Positions 1 through 5,715 of a stretch of 8,342 nucleotides of DNA are shown here, in pieces. Made by a program: the position numbers and the translations under genes. Position 1 is the stretch's first letter. Each line of letters begins with the position of its first letter. The notes below the pieces were generated by a model. The model ran no database searches. It had not been told where the DNA came from and saw nothing but the letters and a program-made list of their open reading frames with translations. Source of the DNA: CAKOSP01 sp964549115 (GTDB lineage Bacteria > Bacillota_I > Bacilli_A > RF39 > UBA660); the NCBI GenBank assembly GCA_964549115.1, contig CAZJTX010000020.1, positions 1 through 8,342 of the forward strand. The letters are read 5' to 3'.

Positions 1-305
1 CCATCCTCATCTACATCTTGAATTAAAGATGTGTTTTGAGCTAAATGCTTTATACTTTCTTTAGTAACTCTTTTAGTTTTTTCAACTGGTAAGATTTTTT
101 CTTCATATATAATAAAACTTCTTGGATTTCTTACTACATCGTCAATATAAGGTATAGTTTCCTCTAATCTTTCTACCCATGACAAATCTCTTACAACTTG
201 ATTAATTTTGGTTTTGACCTTGATATTATCTTTAGATCTACCAATAAAGTTCTTAGCTTGTTTATTTTTTAATATTTCTAATAGTTGTACAAATTCATCG
301 TTCAT
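1..305 (-). CDS. Partial N-terminus of a DUF2357-like protein, putative nuclease partner of the McrB-type ATPase
   Basis: Third gene of the minus-strand operon; 101 complete codons are open before the window edge cuts it. The ATG at 305-303 has a good Shine-Dalgarno (AGGAG, 316-312) six bases upstream. The TAG stop of the preceding ATPase gene is read inside this same TAGGAG, so translation is probably coupled. The visible protein is charged and soluble, with no signal peptide or membrane segment. Two blocks stand out: VVRNPRSFI (residues 57-65), then a stretch at 72-92 containing LPVEKTKRV and IKHLAQNT. From memory, this pattern (NPR, a PxEKAKR-like segment, then a LAxxxxL segment) is typical of DUF2357/DUF524 proteins, which often end in a PD-(D/E)XK nuclease domain and sit beside McrB-like ATPases. 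That assignment is inference, because any nuclease domain would lie outside the window. Confidence 0.6.
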   Translation of the reverse strand, partial: MNDEFVQLLEILKNKQAKNFIGRSKDNIKVKTKINQVVRDLSWVERLEETIPYIDDVVRNPRSFIIYEEKILPVEKTKRVTKESIKHLAQNTSLIQDVDED

Positions 306-314
306 AACTTACTC

Positions 315-1826
315 CTAAATTGATTTTTTAATTCTATTTAAATAATTAATACACTCCATCATTTCATTTTCACCGAATAATTTATTTATATAATCTATAA
401 ATCCATCTATTTCATTTTTAATAAATGATAAGTTTAGTTGTTCAAATCTTCTTAAGATTTTATGCGCTATAACATAATCAAGCGCTTCTAATGTTGTTCC
501 ACCACTTGCCACAAATACTGGTACAAACTCATTAATATGTTTAACAATTCTGTTACCGAATGTAACTCTAAAGTGGTCTATAACGTATCTATCCATCTCA
601 GCTAATTTTTTAAGTAATTCATCACTAACTTTATGCTCTTCTTGGGCTTGTTTAAATAATTCCATTAAATATTCACTAGATAACTTCATTGATGGAGTAT
701 CTGGAGCTTCAAATGGATCATATTTATTATCTATATTAATAGGCATTGCTCTATCATAAACTTTATCCGTAACCATAAATGTTGAGTCATCATTGTTTAT
801 AGTACCTATATACCACATATTCTCTGGTAAACTAAATCTACCTTCAACTATATGCTTTGGATCATTTTCCCAAATGTCAGGGACTAAATCTATAATCCAG
901 TCTTTTTTATCAGGTAATTCTAAAAGAGATAAAATTTCCGCAAAATAATACTCAACTCTTGATATATTCATCTCATCTAATAATGTTACAAAGACATCTT
1001 CTTTATATGAAGCTTCATACATTTTTGCTAAAACTTCCGTTTCATTATATCTTTTGGTAAATTCGTTAAAATAACCAAATAACTCAGTTGAGTCTCTCCA
1101 AGATGGTTGAACTGGAGCTATTGTTGTTTCATTTTCAATCATTTGACCAAAAGCATAAGCTAAAGATGTTTTACCAGTTCCGGATAAACCCTGTAAAATT
1201 ATTAATCTGTTTGATGCAAATGATGATACGAATAATCTAATGATTTTATCATCATAATATAATTTTAATCTAGATGCAGCAAAGTTTTTAAAATTCTCAC
1301 AAAACTCTTTTAGAGTAAATGTTTTATTAAACTCCGGTACTTCATATGACTGCATATCACTATCAACTTTAGATAACCTAAAGAATCTACTTTCGCCAGA
1401 TTCTAATTTATTAATAATGTTTCCATCTTCGTCATACTCAACTTCACCTTCTACAGGATCAGCCATAGTTAAAAACTTTTGATTTTCTTCTTTTAATCTA
1501 ACTAATTCAATATTTAATCTATCAATTTCTTCAAACATAGATTCTTGTTTGATTCTATTTTTGTGATATTTAATAGCTTTTTTAATTAATAGAGAAATCA
1601 ATAAAATAATTACACCATATATAACTAGTAATACTAAAATAGTCGCTATAATGATGAATATTCCACTACCAGTTAAATCTCCCTTATATTCCTTAATTAC
1701 ATCAATATAATTTAATATATTAAACATTTGGAACAAACCAACAAACAAATTTTTAAATATTGCTGCTAGGCCTTCAAAAAACGGTTCCATAAATTTAATA
1801 AAAAAATCTGTATAAATATTCATCAT
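315..1826 (-). CDS. Membrane-anchored McrB-type AAA+ NTPase (dynein-related AAA_5-like)
   Basis: 503 aa. The N-terminus (1-50) is hydrophobic and amphipathic, followed by one strong membrane helix at about 54-82. A basic, charged, probably coiled-coil stretch (about 84-118) and an acidic linker (125-160) lead to the cytoplasmic AAA+ module. Seen motifs: Walker A GLSGTGKT (213-220, Lys219), a PSWRDSTELFGYFNEFTKRY block (241-260), Walker B ending LLDEMN (282-287, Asp284-Glu285), and sensor-1/signature GTINNDD (341-347). The signature fits the NxxD motif of McrB-family NTPases. Arg359 is a candidate arginine finger; Arg459/Arg460 lie in the C-terminal helical lid. The nucleotide could be GTP or ATP. 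The start is the first of two tandem ATGs, eight bases after AGGAGG (1840-1835); it directly follows the upstream TAA. McrB-type enzymes usually drive a partner nuclease, and the next gene is a candidate. The family assignment is firm; the biological role is not. Confidence 0.9.
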   Translation of the reverse strand: MMNIYTDFFIKFMEPFFEGLAAIFKNLFVGLFQMFNILNYIDVIKEYKGDLTGSGIFIIIATILVLLVIYGVIILLISLLIKKAIKYHKNRIKQESMFEEIDRLNIELVRLKEENQKFLTMADPVEGEVEYDEDGNIINKLESGESRFFRLSKVDSDMQSYEVPEFNKTFTLKEFCENFKNFAASRLKLYYDDKIIRLFVSSFASNRLIILQGLSGTGKTSLAYAFGQMIENETTIAPVQPSWRDSTELFGYFNEFTKRYNETEVLAKMYEASYKEDVFVTLLDEMNISRVEYYFAEILSLLELPDKKDWIIDLVPDIWENDPKHIVEGRFSLPENMWYIGTINNDDSTFMVTDKVYDRAMPINIDNKYDPFEAPDTPSMKLSSEYLMELFKQAQEEHKVSDELLKKLAEMDRYVIDHFRVTFGNRIVKHINEFVPVFVASGGTTLEALDYVIAHKILRRFEQLNLSFIKNEIDGFIDYINKLFGENEMMECINYLNRIKKSI

Positions 1827-2975
1827 TTAATTTTCCTCCTTGATATTTATATTTATTAAATTATCTTCTAAAATATATTTATTTACTTTATCTATAACTT
1901 TATACTTAACATTACCAGTTTCAATAAAATTATTGAATCTTGGATTATTTAATACAAATTCCTCGGTAACATATAAAATATAATCAAATTTTATTCTTGA
2001 GTAGTTTAAAATAACTTCTTTATCTCCCAAAAATAATACAATATCAAACTTTAAATCACTTAGTACATCAAATATTTTATAATTATCTTTATAATCATCA
2101 TAAGTTATACTAAATTGAATGTATTCTTTTAAATAGGGATTAGAAAACATTTTTTTAATAAATTCGATGTTTTTCTTTTTTGATAAATATTTTGATGTTA
2201 CTGGTAACAATAACGTTGGTATAACTGTATCGTTTACAAAACTTTTTAAAAGAGTTATTAAGGCTAATTCATAACTAATAGGTAAATACTTATCTTCAAA
2301 TTTAAATTTTTCATATACATAATCAGTATCAATTGTTTTAAATGTTTCTAATTTATTTAACTCATAACTAAAGTGAACAAAATATGTATCCTTATCATAT
2401 TCTATAAATTCATTATAATAGTCATTACCTTTTAAAAGTTCAAAAAACCTTAATTCTTTTCGTTCAACATCTTTTATTTTATTAGCTAATATATCCGCCA
2501 AAAATGTGTTTTCGGATAAATCTAGGTTTTTAAATATATCCCCATACATTTTATTTATTTTCTTTACTATATTTTTAATAGTAACGCTATTATCTTTATA
2601 AAAAGTTATTTCTTTATCTATATTTGTAATAATATAAACTATTAAAGTTAAATTATATATACTTTTTTTATATTTATCTTTCAAGTTTTTATAATCAGCT
2701 TTATAATAATCTGAAATCATAGCAAGAGATAAAGTTAATTTAAATTCCTTATCCTTCATATTATTTGTGTTCATTAAAGCTAATTCTTTTTTACTTCTAA
2801 AATAATATTTATTTATATAAATATCTACTATTCCGCCGATAATTTGGTTAAACTCATTATCATCTTTCCAAAGATTTTCATCCTTTACAACAAATACTTT
2901 TGACAAAGTATCTGCGTATGATAATAAAGATTTTTTCTTGAATTTTAAATATGTGTGAATTATTTCGTTTTGCAC
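1827..2975 (-). CDS. Hypothetical protein, first gene of the AAA+ operon, C-terminal half possibly EAL-like and degenerate
   Basis: 382 aa from the GTG at 2975. I do not recognise the family. It is Lys/Tyr/Ile/Asn-rich, without a signal peptide or clear membrane segment, so probably cytoplasmic. The N-terminal half looks helical. The C-terminal half alternates strands and helices: IPTLLLP (252-258), a helix near 269-279, IQFSITYDDY (286-295), FDIVLFLGD (310-318) and FDYILYVTEEFV (330-341). That order resembles the later strands of an EAL phosphodiesterase barrel, but the catalytic residues are absent; this is tentative. The reading frame is also open to a TTG at 2984, directly after an in-frame TAG. 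That TTG lies only three bases from the AAAGG ribosome site, whereas the GTG lies twelve bases away, which suits the way AAAGG pairs with the anti-Shine-Dalgarno. The TAA at 1829-1827 abuts the ATPase ATG, so the two are co-translated and probably work together. Confidence 0.8.
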   Translation of the reverse strand: MQNEIIHTYLKFKKKSLLSYADTLSKVFVVKDENLWKDDNEFNQIIGGIVDIYINKYYFRSKKELALMNTNNMKDKEFKLTLSLAMISDYYKADYKNLKDKYKKSIYNLTLIVYIITNIDKEITFYKDNSVTIKNIVKKINKMYGDIFKNLDLSENTFLADILANKIKDVERKELRFFELLKGNDYYNEFIEYDKDTYFVHFSYELNKLETFKTIDTDYVYEKFKFEDKYLPISYELALITLLKSFVNDTVIPTLLLPVTSKYLSKKKNIEFIKKMFSNPYLKEYIQFSITYDDYKDNYKIFDVLSDLKFDIVLFLGDKEVILNYSRIKFDYILYVTEEFVLNNPRFNNFIETGNVKYKVIDKVNKYILEDNLININIKEEN

Positions 2976-2987
2976 ATTAACCAACTA

Positions 2988-2992
2988 CCTTT
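2988..2992 (-). promoter_or_regulatory. Ribosome binding site deciding the start of the 382-aa gene
   Basis: AAAGG lies 12 bases before the GTG at 2975 but only 3 bases before the alternative TTG at 2984. It matches the 5' part of the AAAGGAGG consensus, so a long apparent gap is expected and the GTG is favoured. An ATG at 2977 overlaps this region but is out of frame. Confidence 0.5.
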
Positions 2993-3003
2993 ATTCTTAT
3001 TAA

Positions 3004-3032
3004 ATTATAACAAAGTATTAGTTTATATTCAA
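3004..3032 (-). promoter_or_regulatory. Sigma-A-type promoter of the AAA+ operon
   Basis: On the minus strand, a -35 TTGAAT (3032-3027) and a perfect -10 TATAAT (3009-3004) are separated by exactly 17 bases. Transcription should start near 2997, leaving a leader of only about 20 bases before the GTG at 2975, too short for an RNA switch. Together with the terminator just upstream, this makes the three-gene operon an independent transcription unit with a strong constitutive-looking promoter. No clear operator palindrome is visible. Confidence 0.8.
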
Positions 3033-3044
3033 TTAAATCTCCAT

Positions 3045-3076
3045 AAAAAAAGTTATTAAATATACTTAACAACTTT
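3045..3076 (-). terminator. Intrinsic terminator after the 128-aa membrane protein gene
   Basis: On the minus strand, AAAGTTGTTAA (3076-3066) pairs with TTAATAACTTT (3059-3049) across a six-base loop, giving an 11-bp stem. The stem contains one G-U pair, which is valid only in minus-strand RNA. It runs straight into seven consecutive T (3051-3045). It ends the transcript of the small membrane protein gene and insulates the AAA+ operon downstream. Confidence 0.8.
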
Positions 3077-3103
3077 ATTTTATAATTTGATTTTTAGTTA
3101 TTT

Positions 3104-3490
3104 TTATCTCATTTTTTTAATTTCTTTAATTATAGATCTTCCTAATATTTCATAAAGCGAATATATTAAACCAAAAAGTAAAGCGAATCCTACTAAAAAT
3201 TGTAAACTCATATGAATTGGTAAAAACATTATAATTGTCGATACTAAACTGATTATAAAAGCATTAATTATAGCCATCTTCTTAAATATTCTCACATTTA
3301 ACAAATATTCTTTTGGTATCCCAAATTTTCTTACTAAATAATCCACTTCCATAATTTCTGTTTTCTTTTTTTTGTTTTTCTTTTTTACCTTTAGATTTAA
3401 TTTTGGTTTTAACAAAATATAAAAATCTACTAAATATATAATTATACCCAATATTACTAAAACCAAGCTATATCTATTAATTTTCTCCAT
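3104..3490 (-). CDS. Small three-helix membrane protein of unknown function
   Basis: 128 aa. Three hydrophobic helices are visible at about 7-28, 72-92 and 96-115. A strongly basic Lys-rich linker (29-44, with a run of KKKNKKKK) lies between the first two; by the positive-inside rule this loop should be cytoplasmic. A soluble stretch, MEVDYLVRKFGIPKEYLLNV (47-66), precedes helix two. There is no signal peptide cleavage site and no enzymatic motif. Its general look recalls conserved hypothetical membrane proteins of gut Bacilli, but I cannot name a family. The start at ATG 3490 has AAGGAG (3500-3495) four bases upstream. The frame is open 21 codons further to an ATG at 3553, but those codons would translate the T-box-like hairpin and lack a ribosome site. 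It has its own promoter at the GH31 3' end, a T-box-like leader and its own terminator, so it forms a monocistronic unit that may respond to an amino acid or tRNA. Confidence 0.8.
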   Translation of the reverse strand: MEKINRYSLVLVILGIIIYLVDFYILLKPKLNLKVKKKNKKKKTEIMEVDYLVRKFGIPKEYLLNVRIFKKMAIINAFIISLVSTIIMFLPIHMSLQFLVGFALLFGLIYSLYEILGRSIIKEIKKMR

Positions 3491-3494
3491 TATT

Positions 3495-3500
3495 CTCCTT
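3495..3500 (-). promoter_or_regulatory. Ribosome binding site fixing the start of the 128-aa gene
   Basis: AAGGAG lies four bases before the ATG at 3490. It excludes the upstream in-frame ATG at 3553, which has only A/T-rich sequence before it. The AAAAGGA around it can also pair with UCUUUU (3513-3508), so the site may be partly masked in the RNA. Confidence 0.65.
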
Positions 3501-3507
3501 TTATAAC

Positions 3508-3548
3508 AAAAGATGGAACATCGATTATTAAATCGCGGTTCCACCTTT
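3508..3548 (-). promoter_or_regulatory. T-box-like element fused to a terminator hairpin in the leader of the 128-aa gene
   Basis: The minus strand carries GGTGGAACCGCG (3545-3534), a full match to the T-box core GGUGGNACCGCG, which in T-box riboswitches captures the NCCA end of uncharged tRNA. The sequence AAAGGTGGAAC (3548-3538) pairs over 11 positions (one G-U) with GTTCCATCTTT (3519-3509). An inner 5-bp stem, CGATT/AATCG, has a TAAT loop, and a short weak U stretch follows (TTTTGTT). This reads as a terminator containing the T-box. The variable base of UGGN is A, fitting a tRNA with U at position 73. Only about 50 bases separate it from the predicted transcription start, and no Stem I or specifier loop is visible. 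It may be a minimal or degenerate T-box, or just a terminator derived from one. Confidence 0.65.
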
Positions 3549-3602
3549 AGCATTTTTTATTAATTTATACCAACGATTAACTTCTTCGTTTGCGTTAGTT
3601 GT

Positions 3603-3631
3603 ATTATATTAAATTTCAGCACCATATTCAA
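3603..3631 (-). promoter_or_regulatory. Promoter of the 128-aa gene, inside the 3' end of the GH31 gene
   Basis: On the minus strand, -35 TTGAAT (3631-3626) lies within the last GH31 codons. A perfect -10 TATAAT (3608-3603) begins at the base right after the GH31 TAA stop, with a 17-base spacer. The start should fall near 3596. Both hexamers and the spacing are identical to those of the AAA+ operon promoter. The leader then contains a small hairpin (AACGA 3590-3586 with TCGTT 3576-3572) and the T-box-like terminator. Confidence 0.7.
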
Positions 3632-5675
3632 GAAGTTTCAAGAACATGTTAATAAACAATCTATGTAATCCTTGTTTTTTTAATTTTTTAATTAAAATTC
3701 GTTTTCTTTTTATATCTCTATCACTAAATATAATATTTGCTATTTCTTCTTTTATCTTAGTTTCTATTTTTAAATCAGATAAAATTGAGTTAACATCTTC
3801 ATTAAATATTCTCGTTGTATCAACTTCCATGTCTTTACCCTTACAATTAATGCTTAATTGTTTTGTTGTATCTATACCCTTTAAAGTTATAATAAAGTCT
3901 CTTCCAGTTGCGGTTTGTTCAACATTTTTTTCAACCTTTACTCCATTTAAATAAATGTTAACTTCGTTTGGTCTTTTTATATTTCTAAATTTAATTACAT
4001 AATTTCTTTTTGCTGGAATTATTCCTGTTTTTCCTTCTACTGGTTGAATATTTAATTTGAAATTGTTTACTTCATGTATATATTCTATATCAGTAATAAT
4101 ATATAATCCTTCTTCATGTTTTCTAGTTATACCATCATCTTCATAAAGTTTATATGTGTTACTTTTACCCGGAAAAATATTTATTTCTAGTTTGTCAGGA
4201 TTTCTTAAGTCATTTTTATTTTGGGATAAGTATGATAGTGGTATAATTCCGCCTTGTTTTACAAATACAGGATAATCATCATCTTTATAAAACGCCACAT
4301 ATCTTTTATTGCCTGAGAACTTTTTACCNNNNNNNNNNNNNNNNNNNNNNNNNNNNNNNNNNNNNNNNNNNNNNNNNNNNNNNNNNNNNNNNNNNNNNNN
4401 NNNNNNNNNNNNNNNNNNNNNNNNNNNNCCTCTATTACTTGCACTTGAATTATAAGATGGTAAGAAATCTAATGTATTCCAACTTACAGTTGTTTTACCA
4501 GAATATATAACTGGATATCGATGAGATGCAACTAGTGAATCTCTTGCGAACACCATTGGTCTTTTTTCTTTACTCTTAGCATAATTATTAAATGTAAAAT
4601 ATTTTAATGACTCTAACATTTTTATATCTTCTTGATAATCTAACCAAAAGAAATCCACATCAAGCGACATTAATTTATCTAATATTTCTTCTATAAATGT
4701 CATCATGAATATTTGATCCATCGCATTAAACGGTATTGTTTCTAATTCTTTTTTTTGTAATTCTTTAGAAAAGACTTTATATGATGAATCAGTCATTTTT
4801 ATTCCTTCAACAGGGTCTAAATTAATACCTATTCTTACCCCTTTACTATGAAGATCTTTTATAAATGCCTTTGGATCAGGAAATAATCTCTCACTAAATT
4901 CATACCCTGATTTAGTTAAGCTTTTTATATCTTTAATGTGCCAAAATTCACTCAGTAACATAACTGATAAAGGTATTTCATATAAATGAAACAACTCAAC
5001 TAATCTTTTAATATCATACTCGCCATAAATACGATCTCTATTCCACCATATTCCCAATGCATATTTAGGTATCAAAGGAGGAAAACCCGTTAAGGTATAA
5101 TAATCTCTTAAACAATATCCGAAATCTCTTCTATACATGAAAAGATAAGTATCTTCTATACCCTCTCTTCTTTTTCTAAGTGTTCCCTTTTCTTCAATTT
5201 TAAAAGATTCTGAATCATCAATTGATACAAAACCATCAGTTGAATATAATCCTTTTTCAAACTGAACATTTTTAAAATCATCTATACTAAAGGCTGTACT
5301 CTTAAAATTTCTAGCCTCAGCTTGAGTTGGGTACCATAATTTATCAGTATTCGTTAATCTTACTCTTAAATTAGAATCAGGTGAAAATACTGGACCTTTA
5401 AATGGTCTTTCTTTTAAATATTGTAGTGTAAAATATCTAGTAGATATAATTAAATAATTAGAATTTTCTTCAACTTTAAAGTTAGGCATTGGAAAATTTC
5501 TATTAATAGCAAAGTTGGTTGGAGCATCTAAAAATTTACCGTTTTTATTATATTCAAAGCGAATCAAACGTTCACTAAGAATAGTTATACGGTAAAATTT
5601 GCCCTGAAATACTTGCTTTAGATCTGGTCTTATCTTGCTATAATCAACTTCAAAATGTTTACCTAAACTAGCCAC
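3609..5675 (-). CDS. GH31-family alpha-glycosidase with an assembly gap in the catalytic domain
   Basis: Predicted cytoplasmic glycoside hydrolase of family 31 (alpha-glucosidase/alpha-xylosidase type); there is no signal peptide. Numbering is from GTG 5675. A beta-rich N-terminal domain (about 1-190) precedes a TIM barrel starting near LIPKYALGIWWNRD (201-214). The nucleophile motif is FFWLDYQ, Asp346. A conserved ARDSLVASHRYP block (377-388) leads to YSGKTTVSW (391-399); family members I recall have SGD here, with Asp as acid/base, so Lys394 is unusual. After 100 N the sequence resumes at GKKFSGNKRYV in the C-terminal beta region. A Lys-rich helical tail of about 55 residues ends the protein. 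The gap should hide roughly 150 residues, including the usual WSHDIGG segment, so the true protein is probably about 800 aa. It lies 40 bases after trpS without a clear terminator, so the two are likely co-transcribed. Substrate unknown. Confidence 0.85.
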   Translation of the reverse strand: MASLGKHFEVDYSKIRPDLKQVFQGKFYRITILSERLIRFEYNKNGKFLDAPTNFAINRNFPMPNFKVEENSNYLIISTRYFTLQYLKERPFKGPVFSPDSNLRVRLTNTDKLWYPTQAEARNFKSTAFSIDDFKNVQFEKGLYSTDGFVSIDDSESFKIEEKGTLRKRREGIEDTYLFMYRRDFGYCLRDYYTLTGFPPLIPKYALGIWWNRDRIYGEYDIKRLVELFHLYEIPLSVMLLSEFWHIKDIKSLTKSGYEFSERLFPDPKAFIKDLHSKGVRIGINLDPVEGIKMTDSSYKVFSKELQKKELETIPFNAMDQIFMMTFIEEILDKLMSLDVDFFWLDYQEDIKMLESLKYFTFNNYAKSKEKRPMVFARDSLVASHRYPVIYSGKTTVSWNTLDFLPSYNSSASNRXXXXXXXXXXXXXXXXXXXXXXXXXXXXXXXXXXGKKFSGNKRYVAFYKDDDYPVFVKQGGIIPLSYLSQNKNDLRNPDKLEINIFPGKSNTYKLYEDDGITRKHEEGLYIITDIEYIHEVNNFKLNIQPVEGKTGIIPAKRNYVIKFRNIKRPNEVNIYLNGVKVEKNVEQTATGRDFIITLKGIDTTKQLSINCKGKDMEVDTTRIFNEDVNSILSDLKIETKIKEEIANIIFSDRDIKRKRILIKKLKKQGLHRLFINMFLKLLEYGAEI
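4329..4428. other. Assembly gap (100 N) inside the GH31 gene
   Basis: Exactly 100 N, the conventional placeholder for a gap of unknown length. The flanks read in the same frame only because partial codons are masked; 100 is not a multiple of three. The missing protein lies between ASNRG on the N-terminal side and GKKFSGNKRYV. In GH31 proteins these landmarks are about 150 residues apart, so some 450 bases may be missing. A frameshift or insertion inside the gap cannot be ruled out. Confidence 0.97.
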
Positions 5676-5683
5676 ATTCAACA

Positions 5684-5690
5684 CCCTTCT
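5684..5690 (-). promoter_or_regulatory. Ribosome binding site deciding the GH31 start
   Basis: AGAAGGG runs into the first in-frame GTG (5684-5682), leaving it no spacing. The TTG at 5681 is only two bases away. The next in-frame GTG at 5675 is eight bases from the site and is the best start. The protein then begins VASLGKHFEVDY, with the first residue read as Met. Confidence 0.6.
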
Positions 5691-5715
5691 TAATAAGATT
5701 TTATCATATTCTTTT

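Noticed and set aside
2982..2984. TTG as the start of the first operon gene
   Set aside because: It is only three bases from AAAGG; the GTG at 2975 has more suitable spacing. The TTG remains possible and would add three residues.
3491..3553. Upstream in-frame ATG extending the 128-aa membrane protein to 149 aa
   Set aside because: The extra codons translate the T-box-like hairpin, no ribosome site precedes ATG 3553, and a proper AAGGAG sits before ATG 3490.
3632..3800. Search for a T-box Stem I inside the 3' end of the GH31 gene
   Set aside because: Nothing resembling the conserved Stem I motifs or a specifier loop could be recognised in the part read by eye; the region also codes for protein.
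3646..3954. Plus-strand open frame of 102 codons inside the GH31 gene
   Set aside because: It is the antisense of a well-supported gene, its hydrophobic look reflects reversed charged codons, and no family motif is present.
4259..4444. Minus-strand 61-codon frame across the N gap
   Set aside because: It consists largely of masked bases and overlaps the GH31 gene in another frame.
5682..5684. First in-frame GTG as GH31 start
   Set aside because: It is contiguous with the ribosome site; GTG at 5675 has an eight-base spacing.
5691..5715. Possible promoter or terminator between trpS and the GH31 gene
   Set aside because: A TGATAAAAT extended -10-like string is present, but there is no -35 at a usable distance and no stem followed by a T-run, so co-transcription is the simpler reading.
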